Positions 22,905 through 35,009 are shown, counted from the stretch's first letter. The stretch is DNA of 64,000 nt from Coix lacryma-jobi var. lacryma-jobi (GCA_009763385.1 CM019824.1:106286660-106350659); one strand, 5' to 3'. Numbers and translations are program-made. The notes: generated by a model not told the origin, from the sequence alone.

Positions 22905-23780
22905 ATAGGTGATTTTTATCAATCTGAAACTTCACAAACTAGAAGATGTAGTTAAATAACAACCGGAGAGGCCGGTTTGTTTGGGTGGGTACTACCGGGT
23001 GTAAAACACTAGTACTACCGACACAAACAAACGGCACAACCGGGATCCTAAAAGAAACTACAAATCCAATGAAAGTAAGCTGTGAATGTAATACAAGAAT
23101 CTACCCCACTTCCCTAAGTATGATAGATAGCAAATCTACTCTCACTGAGCCTTGGTTGCTTCCCTTGATGTAGATCGAGCCTTCCCAACCTAAGAAGAAG
23201 ATAGGGATAGGAAGAACACGAAAAGCACAACAACAAGAGTAATAGAGAAAGTAGAGACAACAACAAGCACACGGGACACGCGATTTATCCCAAGGTTCGG
23301 CCAATCCACTAAGGAGTGCCTACGTCCTCGTTGTTGAGGTGACCACAAAGGTCGGAGTCTATTTCACCTCCTCGCCTCACTCAAGCAACCACAAAGGCTA
23401 CGAGAGTTTCTCTACTAGAAATCTCAGGGGTAATACAAACACTTCGAGGAGCCCTCACAAGTGAATCAATACGGGCTACCACGAAGAACACCTAACCGGC
23501 TAGAGCTCAAAGAGCTCAAGAGTAAAAGACACAAATCAAGCCGGCTAGATGGAAACCAAGTGCTCAAATCGTAGATCGAAGCTTCCCACTCTCTAATCTC
23601 ACTTCCCTAGCTCAAATCTTGCAAGGGAATGAATCTAGGAGCAAAGGGGGAGAGAGAGGGGAGGAGTCAATGCTTGGAGAGAGTTTGACTCGAGTTAGGT
23701 CAGCAATAAGTGTGTGGAATGAGTGGGTGACCGTGAAAAGTGAAGAGAGGAAGCATTTATACTCCCTCAGTTCCGAGGCT

Positions 23781-24442
23781 GGTCGGTGGTACCGACCACC
23801 CATGGTCGGTACCACCGACCAGTTCACAACGGTCGCATACATCCAGATCTGACCAAAAGGTCAACTACCGACCTTCGGTCGGTACCACCGCGGGCGGTAG
23901 TACCGAGGTTATGGCGGTACTACCGCCAGGCCAAATTGGCCGCGAACAGAGAGCTCCTCAGTTAGGGACTTGGTCCCTCAGAAACTACCGACCAGCGTCG
24001 GTACCACCGAGGGTCGGTAGTACCGACGTAATGGCGGTACTACCGCCAAGTCAAAAGCGAGTCAGTCCAGAGAGCCCTGCAAACTTGGTTACCACCAGTC
24101 AGAGCTCGGTACCACCAGGGGTCGTAGTACTGAGGTAATGGCGGTACTACCGCCAGGTCAATTTCAGAGCGAACAGAGAGGCCTGTGAAATCAAGCTTAC
24201 TACCGACCTGGGTCGGTACCACCGAGGGCGGTAGTACCGAGGTTATAGCGGTACTACCGCTAGGTCATTTTCGACTCTACATAGAGAGCTTCGCAAAACC
24301 AAGTTACTACCGACCAGGGTCGGTACCACCGAGGGCGGTAGTACCGAGGTTATGGCGGTACTACCGCCAGGCCATTTTTGACCAACACAAAGAGGGTGTT
24401 TGAGCACTGCGCGGAGAAGACGTGGTCGGTACCACCGACCAC
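23781..24442. repeat. Palindromic word array in the Copia-B 3' LTR
   Basis: About five units of roughly 100-120 bp, each with GGTCGGTACCACCG, GGCGGTAGTACCG and GGCGGTACTACCGCC words. Most words are self-complementary or pair with a neighbour. The array also contains many ACCGAC cores, the DRE/CRT motif bound by DREB/CBF factors. It lies directly upstream of the LTR TATA box on the minus strand. Confidence 0.9.
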
Positions 24443-24783
24443 ATAAAAGTACCCTCTATGTGTTCGTGATTGTGTGGTGTCTCTCAAGCGAACTATGGTT
24501 AGTCGATTTGAGCACTTTTCTCCACATCTAGCCAACCTACTTTGTGACCCTCTTCATAGTCCGGCTTACCTATAACTCAAGTTTAAAAATGAAATTTTAA
24601 ACTACCACTTGAGCTAGGCATCTTTATGTCCAAATGTATCCTGCGTGCTTTGTTCACGAGATGTCAACGTTTCAAATCTTTCTTAGGACTAACACCTGCA
24701 TACATGCTTTTATAAACCGGTTAGTCACTAATTTGATTGTCATTAATTAGCCAAAACCCACATTGGGGGCGAATGCACTTTCA

Positions 24784-25358
24784 AACTCCCCCTTTTTGGT
24801 AATTGATGACAACCAACTTAGGCTTACGATAAGGATTGAAAGAATTGAAGCTTTTGAATTCCAAAATTTAGTTCAAGCTCCCCCTTAGTGTATGCTTTGG
24901 ATATGAACTTCAAACCTTGATTAAAAACAAGGTTGCATACACAAGAACAAGAGCTCCCCCTAAATTTTGCAATCCGTGGGGTGCCTAAGAGTGTGTGACA
25001 ACATCATATATATCAATTTGTGATGCATAAGCGATATGACATGGTGATTCACATAACAATGTAATAAGAAAAGCGAATGGCTATGGAAGAAAGAAAAGGA
25101 CTCAAATCACGTAGCCATATCGAAAACAACAATCACCATGACAAGAGCTTAAATATAGAGGATGAACCAAACATGAATATAACATTAAGCATAAAAGTTT
25201 TACATCCTCAACAACACATCACAAATAAAATGTAGCAAACCACACATAGTTCTCAAAAATTACCCTCTCTCTCACAGCTAGCTATTACATCAAGATAAGC
25301 CTAACACTCCCCCTTTGGCATCAAGTACCAAAACGGGTAGGCCAAGATAAGCAAAGAA
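24784..25358 (-). other. Polypurine tract and 3' UTR of Copia-B
   Basis: On the minus strand CCAAAAAGGGGGAGTT (24784-24799) adjoins the LTR start TGAAAGTGC. The remaining sequence up to the ORF3 stop is AT-rich and non-coding. Confidence 0.85.
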
Positions 25359-25742
25359 CTAGTAATAGCCGCTGGAAGACCCACCATGATAAGAACCACC
25401 GAAGAGAGAGGAGTAGGCACTCTCTCCAACATCACCACCAGGGAAGGACGACGGAGCAAAAGAATCCAGCGGAGGAGTAGAGTCGCGAGGACCACCACTC
25501 CCAGCTGGATCGGCGTCGGGGCCAGCAAAGCCCATGTACGAGCCGCCACCACCACCTTGGTATGATGTAGATCCGCCAGCAAAGGACGTACCCATACCAT
25601 AGTCAGGGTAGAAGGGAGGAGGCTGGTACTGAGGAGGAGGCGGGGGATAAAATAGAGGAGGCTGGTACAGCATGGAGCTGTAGAAGCCAGCCTCACCACC
25701 ACTGGGCTGCTGGGGCTGCGGCTGCTGCTGCTGCTGCTGGAA

Positions 25743-25776
<34 letters not shown>

Positions 25777-27409
25777 TGCCGGGCTTGAGCATCATACTCC
25801 GCAAACGGATCTGGATGGGGTCGGACCGGAGAACGCGGAGGAAGACCAAGGTGCTGACGCACCTCCTGCTGATGCCGCTCGTCGCGATCGGCCCTGTAGC
25901 ACATCCACTCAAAGATCTTGCCGAGAGCGGAGCGAAGACCGCCACTCCTACGCCTCTGACGACGCGGAGGAGGAGCGGTAGCAGGGGGGCCTCTCCACGA
26001 GCCTGCTCTGGGCCCTGTGCCTCGTCAGGCGCTGCTGCTGCTGCTGGAGCCACGTCGCCTACAACACCCTTGTCCTTGGTGATCGAAACAAACTTCCGAA
26101 CACTGTAGTCCTTCACCGACCGGTCGTACTCAAAGGTAGCTCCCACAACATGCTCAATAATATGCATAAGATATGGAGCATAAGGCAAGAGCTTGTGAGG
26201 ATCATTGTACACATCTGATATCTTCTGCCAGAGAAGATGTGAGATGCTGAACCGACCATCTGGTGAAGCAAACTGGACAAGGACCTTAGCAGCATCATCT
26301 CTCAAATTGTCCTGGTCTCCAACCTTAGGATCTAGAGTCAAGCGCATCAAGTTGTTGAGCACGTAGTAGGCAGGCTTCAGGCTAGGGACTTTGAAGTTTG
26401 CCACTGCACCATCCATGTAGACATCTGAATTCTGCAGCTGCTCGGTGTACATGCCCCCACCATACATCTCTGACAAGCGAGGGGCATCCCTGTCCACATG
26501 GTCGAATCCCAACAACCTGGCGAAGGTGACGAAGTTGCACTGGTAGTGGACCCCTTGGGTCATCCAGTGCAGCACCTGAGCCTCCTGATCAATGAAAAGG
26601 GTTGCCCAAAATTGACAAATAATTTCCTGGTTGTAGCTGCGCTCACCAGAAATCAACCCCAAGATCCTCCACTCCTCAAGCCTCTGCACCAAAGACTGAA
26701 TCTCCTCTGAATCCTTGTCTGTCAAGGAGTGGATTACTAGCCGCTTATGCACAAAGATAAGAGGATGTCCCTTAGAACAAAAACCCTTCCAGCAAACTGA
26801 TACATAGTAATCCTACTGGAACCTCGACCAAAACCTCCGATCAACTGAAACATCTTGAATGAAAAGGTATGGATTCTCCTGACGCTGCCTCCTCAACAGA
26901 TTCCCCTTCTTCCTGTCAGAGTAGTCCATGGTGTTATCAAGATGCGCGGGGGCAGACATCACGGCATCAGCTTCAGGGTGCATCTGAAAAGCCCGGTTGA
27001 TAAGCATCAACCCTGAAGTCGGAGGTGACGGCGGTCCAACGCGAGGATCCATAGAACGACCCTCACGCTCGGCACCAGCCGCCCGAGCCACACCACCCAC
27101 AATGACGCTATGCAGGCGCCCGGGCGGACCAGCGACAGAGGGCGGAGGATGCGTAGGAGCAGCATGCCCACTGCCACCGGCATGGCCGCTCCCACGTCCC
27201 CTGGCACTATCAACGTTGTGACGTCCCATGTGGCCCCCGGACGAGCGTCCGTGGACCTGACGAGGGAGTTCCTCCATACTCCCACCGGTAGACCGAGCAC
27301 GACGCGTAGGATTGCGTCGCTGTGGCCCACCGGGCTGCACATCACCTTGCTCAAAGGCAGCATACTCCTCATCATCGTCATCACTAGCGGTCCTCCGGTT
27401 ATGCGACAT
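25359..27409 (-). pseudogene. Copia-B ORF3, env-position protein with basic and low-complexity regions
   Basis: ATG at 27409 abuts a 3' splice site. About 684 codons run to a stop at 25359, broken by TAG at residue 199 (26813-26815) and by a one-base contraction of a C run at 25983-25988. Parts are: a basic N-terminus (RRNPTRRARSTGG); a folded middle of about 280 residues (from RFWSRFQ through VREF-like helices) resembling the env-position ORF of SIRE/Maximus elements; a basic PRRQRRR patch that could be a nuclear localisation signal; then a D-run, G-run, Q/P-rich and G/S/Y-rich tail ending SSSGYY. I see no signal peptide or membrane segment, which does not suit a membrane envelope. Function is unknown. 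Confidence 0.75.
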
Positions 27410-27721
27410 CTAGAACAAGATACCATAGACCGAAGTGAGATAAAGAGGATAGAAAGACAACTTCAAAGGATGTAGCAAAGACGACGATCAAAATCGGGGA
27501 GGATAACCCCTTGCTGCGCGCGGTCGGTACTACCGACCCCAGGGGACGGTACTACCGACCGCACAGCAGCGTGCGGTTTCCTTCAATCCAATCTACCAAA
27601 TCACCATGAACTTGCAAACCATACATCCTAGAGTCATCTACACACTAGATAGAGCAATCCTACCAAAGGAATCGACCTAAAACAAAGTACATTAAGAGAT
27701 CGGGCAAGAACACCCTAGTAC
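27410..27721 (-). other. Predicted leader intron of ORF3
   Basis: Donor GCAAG|GTACTAGGG at 27721 and pyrimidine-rich acceptor TTGTTCTAG at 27410 flank 312 bases. Exon 2 begins at the ORF3 ATG. Two copies of the element's palindromic word lie inside, at 27522-27564. Predicted from consensus only. Confidence 0.5.
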
Positions 27722-27945
27722 CTTGCTACTCGTGAAGAAGAGGTCGAAATCCAATGAAGGAAGAAACTTCAGGCTTCAAGAACACCACCAAGACGATCTC
27801 CATGCTCCAATGCACCTTTCCACTGGACGGATTTGGATTTGGGTGGAGGAGGTGAGAGATCGAAGAAGGAGAAGAACACGGCGGCTGCGGGATTAGAAGG
27901 AGACGGCGGCTGCGGCGGCTGGGCGGTGAAAAGAAAGATTGACTA
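27722..27945 (-). other. Predicted first exon (leader) of ORF3 with a short upstream ORF
   Basis: C/T-rich and GCCGCC-rich sequence typical of a plant 5' leader. A 25-codon upstream ORF (MEIVLVVFLKPE...) ends at the donor side near 27725. It sits between the internal TATA box and the predicted donor. Confidence 0.45.
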
Positions 27946-27970
27946 GGGTTGAAACAGATTTCACCGCGAC

Positions 27971-28080
27971 CTTTTATACTTGGGACCACACGGTCGGTAC
28001 TACCGCCCATGGGGTCGGTACTACCGACGTCGGTACTACCAACGTCGGTACTACCGACCCTATGGCGGTACCACCGACTG
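27971..28080 (-). promoter_or_regulatory. Internal promoter upstream of ORF3
   Basis: On the minus strand four to five copies of the GGTCGGTAGTACCGAC-type word (27989-28080) are followed by AGTATAAAAGG (27971-27980), a canonical TATA box. A leader-like region comes next. The word is the one found upstream of the LTR TATA box, but flanking sequence is not homologous to the LTR. Confidence 0.65.
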
Positions 28081-28284
28081 TGTAAAAACAGAGCGGACAG
28101 AGAGCTATTCCAAGAGAACCTTTAGTGGTATACTACACATACTTCAAATATGTCCAGATTTCATACAAGCAGTACATAACTATGGACACAAGTGAGGCAT
28201 GCAAAATAGATTTTGAAATCACACACAATATTTTGTCAAAGCATTTGACTAGATCTCTAGATGAAAACAAATATGTGCAAGACA

Positions 28285-29951
28285 TCAAGCCACGTTACGA
28301 AAATCAATGATATTTAGTTCACTCCTCAAAGCACAAAATCTTGACTCATCTAAAGGCTTTGTGAAGATATCGGCTAGTTGCTTTTCGGTGCTCACACGGC
28401 GTATTGTGATATCTCCTTTGGCTTCATGGTCTCTCAAGAAATGGTGTCGGATGTCTATGTGTTTTGTGCGAGAATGGTTTACGGGATTGTTTGCTAGCTT
28501 GATAGCACTCTCATTGTCACACAAAAGTGGAATTTTGGTTTCCTCACATCCGAAGTCTTTTAGTGTTTGCTTCATCCAAAGTAGTTGAGCACAGCATGCG
28601 CCGGCCGCCACATACTCGGCTTCGGCGGTGGATAGGGCAACACTATTTTGTTTCTTAGAACTCCATGACACCAAAGACCTCCCAATAAATTGGCAAGTCC
28701 CGGTAGTGCTCTTTCGATCTACCTTGCAACCGGCATAGTCCGAATCAGAATAGCCAAGTAGATCAAAAGTGGAGCCCTTGGGATACCATAAGCCAAGATT
28801 CGGAGTGTGCACTAAGTATCGAAAGATTCTCTTAACAGCCGTAATATGACATTCTTTCGGATTATCTTGAAACCTTGCACACATGCACACACTAAGCATG
28901 ATATCGGGCCTAGATGCACAAAGGTAAAGTAATGAACCAATCATAGAGCGATATACCTTTTGGTCCACTGACTTACCATCCTCATTTAGATCAAGATGTC
29001 CATTGGTAGGCATGGGGGTCTTGATGGGTTTGGCCTTGTCCATCTCAAACTTCTTTTGCATATCTCTTGTATACTTGGTTTGACTGATGAACGTGCCATC
29101 CTTGAGTTGCTTGATTTGGAATCCAAGAAAGTACTTCAACTCACCCATCATGGACATCTCGAACCTTTTGGTCATGATCCTACTAAATTCTTCACAAAAA
29201 GACACATTAGTACTACCAAATATTATGTCACATATATTTGGCACACAAAGATATCATTATCAACTTTGCGAGTAAATAAAGTAGCATCGGCCCTTCCTAT
29301 CTCAAAACCCTTTTTGAGTAGGAAGTCCTTAAGACAATCATACCAAGCTCTAGGGGCTTGTTTGAGCCCATAGAGCGCCGTATCGAGCTTGTAGACGTGG
29401 TTGGGAAACTTTGGATCTTCAAAACCCGGTGGTTGCTCCACATATACCAATTCGGAGAGGGGGCCGTTGAGGAATGTACTTTTCACATCCATTTGGTATA
29501 GCTTGAAATCATGGTGAGTAGCAAAGGCATGTAATATACGAATTGACTCAAGCCTAGCTACAGCTGCATAGGTTTCCCCAAAATCCAAACCTTCGATTTG
29601 AGTGAAACCTTGAGCCACCAACCGTGCTTTGTTTCTTGTTACCACGCCATGCTCGTCTTGCTTGTTGCGGAAGACCCATTTGGTTCCTATCACATTTTGC
29701 TTGGGCCTATCCACCAAGGACCAGACTTCATTCCTGGTGAAGTTGTTCAGCTCTTCTTGCATAGCCATCACCCAGTCCGGATCATCAAGTGCTTCTTCCA
29801 CCCTAAGAGGTTCCAAAGAGGAGACAAACAAGTAAAATTCACAAAAACTTGCTAAGCGAGAGCGTGTCGTTACCCCACGTCGTATGCTCCCCAATATGTT
29901 GTCAACGGGATGATCCCGTTGAACTATATGATGAACTCTTGGATGTGGCAC
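28285..29951 (-). pseudogene. Copia-B pol, reverse transcriptase and RNase H part
   Basis: From 29951 the frame shows the copia RT start ([15 protein letters not shown]), [30 protein letters not shown] and [11 protein letters not shown]. The catalytic YVDD box is destroyed: at about 29228-29236 the sequence goes from YV to DII with four bases missing, shifting the frame. After the shift come the RT thumb (FFLGFQIKQ-like), [11 protein letters not shown], RNase H (STAEAEYVA, LLCDNESAI) and the C-terminal ADIFTKPLD. This copy cannot make active RT. All other family landmarks are present. Confidence 0.92.
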
Positions 29952-30134
29952 AAGTGATCTCTTTTGGATGGGTCCATCTTCATCATATGTGTTGATGTCC
30001 CCATCTTCTTGTTGGTCTTCATGTTGAGCTTGAGCTTGATCATCAAGTTGATGTTGTTGAACATCCTTTGCACCTCCATCTATCGGAGTTGCGGAAGATT
30101 CACCATGTACATTTGAATGTACATGATGGATATT

Positions 30135-31541
30135 TCAATCTTGAGGAGTGTGCAATGGATCATCATCATCATCTTGAATCTCAATGGGTCTCACATCACC
30201 GGTTGCAAGCTTCTTGATAGCTTCGGATGGAGACAGGTCATTACCTACAAGCTCATCATTGACTTGCTCCTTTTGGGAGCCATCGGACTCATCAAAAGTC
30301 ATGTCTACCGTTAACTCAATAGTGTCGGTGGCATTAATGAATACACGGTAGCCATGTTCGTTAGTACCATAACCAAGTAGAAAGCCTTCATGTACCTTAG
30401 GTGAAAACTTTGAACTTTTGGCCCTCTTGTTAAGTATGAAACACTTGCAGCCAAAAACTCTAAAGTAGTGCACCTTCGGTTTGTTACCGGTTAGAAGCTC
30501 ATATGGTGTCTTCCCTCTTAGCTTGTGAAGGTAGAGGCGGTTGATTGCATGACACGCCGTGTTCATTGCCTCCGCCCAAAAACCATGGGAAGTCTTGTAC
30601 TCATCCAACATAGATCGTGCGGCTTCAACAAGAGTTCTATTCTTCCTTTCCACAACCCCATTTTGTTGTGGGGTATATGGAACGGAGAACTCATGCTTGA
30701 TTCCTTCATCATCAAGATACTCTTCTATGTTGGTGTTCCTAAACTCGGTCCCGTTGTCACTTCTCACTGTCTTGATCTTGATATCAAACTCATTTTGTGC
30801 TCTTCTAGCAAACTTCTTGAAAATGCCTTGCGTTTCACTTTTATCTGCTAAAAAGAACACCCAAGTAAAGCGAGAATAGTCATCAACAATAACGAAACCG
30901 TATTTGTTACCACCGATGCTTTGGTAAGCAACGGGTCCGATGAGGTCCATATGCAATAGCTCCAATGGTCTTGTGGTTGACACGATGTTCTTGATTGGAT
31001 GCTTTGCTCCAACTTGCTTTCCGGCTTGGCACGCACTGCAAATCCTATCTTTCTCAAAAGAAACATTGGTTAGTCCAAGGATATGTGCTTCCCTTTGAAG
31101 TTGGGCCAAGTTCCTCATCCCAACATGAGCTAGTCGGCGATGCCAAAGCCAACCCATGCTAGATTTTGCCATTAGACATGTTGTAGGTTCTACCTTACTA
31201 GTTGAGAAGTCAACTAGGTAAAGTTTTCCCTTCAACACGCCTTTAAATGCAATAGAGGAATCCCTTCTTCTAGAGACGGTCACCCCCTTATCCGTAAAGA
31301 GACAATCGTAACCCATTTCACAAAGTTGAGAAACGGATAACAAGTTGTAACTCAATGAATGCACAAGTAATACATTAGATATGGAATTTTCAGTTGAGAT
31401 AGCAATTTTACCCAAACCAAGCACTTCTCCTTTTCTGTTGTCACCAAACACAATGTTGTTGCATGTGTCGCTGTTTGGTTGGAAGGAGGAGAACATTTCT
31501 TTTGCCCCGGTCATATGATTGGTGCATCCACTATCCAACAC
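30135..31541 (-). pseudogene. Copia-B pol, protease and integrase part
   Basis: The frame shows protease LDSGCTNHMTG at its start, the pre-integrase motif WHRRLAHVGM, the zinc finger C-x2-C (CSACQAGK), and integrase catalytic positions in HMDLIGPV, VRSDNGTEF and NGVVERKNRT. It ends with TGA at 30135, in the same frame as the downstream RT part, consistent with a C-to-T change of an arginine codon. The linker to the RT (29952-30134) is open in this frame. A TAG (about 31580) separates it from gag, and the gag and pol frames differ there. Confidence 0.92.
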
Positions 31542-31581
31542 CCAACTTGACCCATCGGAGGCATATTCCTACAAAACAAGA

Positions 31582-34047
31582 TTATGTTCTTGATTTAGGT
31601 ACCCAAATGAGATTGGGTCCTTGGGGGTTAGTCACATAAGCTTTTGGTACCCAAACATTTCTCATAATTTCCCTCTTCTTGAGGGCACCAACATACTTGA
31701 CTACTATCTTGCCATCCTCCCCCCAACAACACAAGTAATCACATGTATAGCTTCTTGATATGGGCTTTTGCTGCTTGGGGGCCTCCACTTGCTTCTCCTT
31801 GTTGATCTTACCATTAGCAAGTGGAGCCTTTGGATTGGCAATCTTGTTGGCCTTGTTCATTAGGTCAAAGAGAGGAACCCCTTTGTTAAAGTTAACAAAA
31901 GGTACCCCATTGACCATCTTTCTACCATTGGCCTTACCACCATACCTATTGTACCCAATTCCATCCTTGATGGAAGGGTGTCTTGCGGTCTTGAGGATAT
32001 CTTTTGGTTGTTGCACCTTACACTTGCAACCATTCCTCAAGATCATGTTCAACCTATGAATTTCCTTGTCTTTCTTCTCTAGCTCAACAAGGTTAGTTGC
32101 ACAAGCATTTAAATCAATTTTATAGCAGCTTTTGCAACCATTACTAGTTGAGGCATTAGAGTTGTCGGAGTCCTTAGGAATAGTTGAAGAGGTACTACTC
32201 CAAAGAGTGTTGTAGCTTAGTTCAAGAGTTTGATACTTATTTTGAGAGCTTGTGAGGCTCTCTTGAACCATGCTAACCTCATTCTTTAGGCTTGCAATTG
32301 AGTCATTGCTCATGGAACACTCCTTAGCCATCTTCTTGTTGGAGTCATTGGCTAAAGATAGTTCCACGGTCAATTTCTCAACCTTCAACTTCTCCTCGGT
32401 AAGAGAGGCTTCCAATGCACGGTTCTTTTCTCTCTCTTGAGAGATCAAGTCCCCTTGCATAGCAAGACTCTCATTCCGACTCTCTAATTTAGTGAGCAAT
32501 TTTATAATTTTAGTTCCACCTTTCTTGCCAAATTTTCTAATTATGCTAAGCTCAAATTCATCCATTTCATCATCACTATATTCATCGCTAGAACAAGTAG
32601 GAGAGTTAGATGATACCTTCTCATTCTTAGCCATGAAGCAAGAATGAGTGAAGTCATCCTCGTCGTCGGAGAGGTTCTCGAACAAGCGTGATGAAGTTAT
32701 CGATGTAGCCATGTTGGAGAAGAGGCTTGGAGAAGAGGTCTTGTGTATGGCAATGTTGGCCGCTCCCTTCTCCTTCTCCTTGCTCTTGCTCTTCTCTTCA
32801 TCACTTGAATCATCTTCCGAGAACCATTCCTCACCAAGATGAGCTTCACCACCTCTTCTTCTTCTATGTTTCTTGTCATCACTCTTGCTATACTTGTTCT
32901 TGTTCTTCTTTTGTGGACAATCGGCAATGAAATGATCATCCGCACCACACTCATAGCAATTCCTCTTCTTTGACTTCTTGAAGTATCCACCTTTGCCCTT
33001 CTTGTGCATCTTCTTTCTCATGAATCTTCTAAAGTTCTTCATGATAAGGGCCAACTCATCATCGGAGTCTTCACTTCCTTCGCTTGAAGACTCATCTCGG
33101 GCCTTGCTTCCTTCTTCTTGATTAGCCTTGAGTGCCACTACCTTCTTGTTGCTTGCCTCTTGATCTTCTATATCTTCATCATCCAAGACTTCATGATGCT
33201 TTATCTTGGCAAGCATCTCATGAGGTCCCATGCTCTCATAGTTAGGTCTCTCCATGATGATTGATGCAAGGTTCTTGTTCCTCTTTCTATATGCTCTCAA
33301 TAGCTTTCTTCCAGCTGAGTAGTCATCCCACTTTTTGTCTCCGAGAGCTCTAATCTGATTAACCAATGTCATGAATCTATCAAACATCTGTTGAGTGGTC
33401 TCACTTTTCTTGATTGCAAAGTTCTTAATCTTTCCATGAAGAAGCTCTATGTTGCACTTCCTCACACTTGCATCACCCTCATATGATATCCTGAGGGTAT
33501 CCCAAATCTTCTTGGCACTCTCCATTCCATGTACCTTGTTGCTTTCTTCAGGCTTAAGGCATGATAGGATCAATGATGCGGCTTGAACATTTTGTTGAAA
33601 CTCAAACACATCATTGTCGGTGAACTCTTGACCTTCAACATGACTTGGTCCACTGTCAACAATCTCCCAAACTCTTGCGGCAAGAAGGTGTAGCTATATC
33701 TTGTGTGCCCAATCATTGTAGTTGATTCCATTAAAGGCGGGTGGTTTGCCTAAATTGATGCTAGGCAGATGAATGACTTTGCCCATTTGGCTATAGTCAA
33801 AATGCACTATAGAGAACTCGTTGTCTCTCTTGCCTTTCTCTTCATCTCCCTTCTTGTCATCCTTGGGCGGCTGATTATCACTGCTTCCGGAAGATTCGGC
33901 TTTGCTGTCCAAAGCTCGCCTCAAACCCTCAATCTCATCTTTCATCTTCTTTATTTCATCTTCATGCTTCTTTGCTTGATCTTCAATTACTTGAGCAGTA
34001 ACCTTCTTCACGATCTCATCAAGTTGTTCTTGACTTAGGGTCGACAT
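31582..34047 (-). pseudogene. Copia-B gag, one internal stop
   Basis: 822 codons from ATG 34047 (MSTLSQEQLDEI) with a TAG at residue 118 (33694-33696) and otherwise open. Early residues are helical and K/E-rich. Then come PAFNGINYNDW, the gag core (SAKKIWDTLRISYEG, MTLVNQIRALGD), acidic stretches, and zinc knuckle CYECGADDHFIADC (32917-32958, residue about 364). A long coiled coil follows (about residues 500-600, EREKNRALEASLTEEKLK). The length with a large post-knuckle extension fits SIRE-type gag. The role is forming the virus-like particle and binding element RNA. Confidence 0.9.
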
Positions 34048-34087
34048 GATTCTCCCTTACGCGGTGTAGCGCTAACACAAGGGTTAG

Positions 34088-34101
34088 GCTCCGATACCAA
34101 T
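34088..34101 (-). other. Primer-binding site of Copia-B
   Basis: The minus strand reads ATTGGTATCGGAGC immediately after the LTR end. It matches the initiator-tRNA-Met type site with one G in place of A. Confidence 0.9.
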
Positions 34102-34984
34102 TGAAAGGACCGAATCAGCCTAGAGGGGGGTGAATAGGTGATTTTTATCAATCTGAAACTTCACAAACTAGAAGATGTAGTTAAATAACAACCGGAGAGG
34201 CCGGTTTGTTTGGGTGGGTACTACCGGGTGTAAAACACCGGTACTACCGACATAAACAAACGGCACAACCAGGATCCTAAAAGGAACTACAAATCCAATG
34301 AAAGTAAGCTGTGAATGTAATACAAGAATCTACCCCACTTCCCTAAGTATGATAGATAGCAAATCTACTCTCACCGAGCCTTGGTTGCTTCCCTTGATGT
34401 AGATCGAGCCTTCCCAACCTAAGAAGAAGATAGGGATAGGAAGAACACGAAGAGCACAACAACAAGAGTAATAGAGAAAGTAGAGACAACAACAATCACA
34501 CGGGACACGCGATTTATCCCGAGGTTCGGCCAATCCACTAAGGAGTGCCTATGTCCTCGTTGTTGAGGTGACCACAAAGGTCGGAGTCTATTTCACCTTC
34601 TCGCCTCACTCAAGCAACCACAAAGGCTACGAGAGTTTCTCTACTAGAAATCTCAGGGGTAATACAAACACTTCGAGTAGCCCTCACAAGTGAATCAATA
34701 CGGGCAACCACGAAGAACACCTAACCGGCTAGAGCTCAAAGAGCTCAAGAGTAAAAGACACAAATCAAGCCGGCTAGATGGAAACCAAGTGCTCAAATCG
34801 TAGATCGAAGCTTCCCACTCTCTAATCTCACTTCCCTAGCTCAAATCTTGCAAGGGAATGAATCTAGGAGCAAAGGGGGAGAGAGAGGGGAGGAGTCAAT
34901 GCTTGGAGAGAGTTTGACTCGAGTTAGGTCAGCAATAAGTGTGTGGAATGAGTGGGTGACCGTGAAAAGTGAAGAGAGGAAGCA

Positions 34985-34990
34985 TTTATA
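34985..34990 (-). promoter_or_regulatory. TATA box of the Copia-B 5' LTR
   Basis: The minus strand reads GGGAGTATAAATGC, conserved at 23752-23763 in the other LTR. The palindromic word array lies immediately upstream. Confidence 0.7.
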
Positions 34991-35009
34991 CTCCCTCAGT
35001 CCCGAGGCT

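Larger units (their letters stand above)
20116..24783 (-). repeat. 3' LTR of Copia-B, interrupted by CACTA-2
   Basis: Starts TGAAAGGACC on the plus strand and ends GCACTTTCA. Without CACTA-2 and its extra TSD it is 1,911 bp against 1,934 bp for the sister LTR. The 23-bp difference equals one palindromic word unit. Confidence 0.95.

Noticed and set aside
25301..25800. Run of Met and Val residues in the minus frame ending at 25301
   Set aside because: It is the shifted frame of a GAT/GGT repeat after the C-run slip. The real ORF3 tail is the frame ending at 25359.
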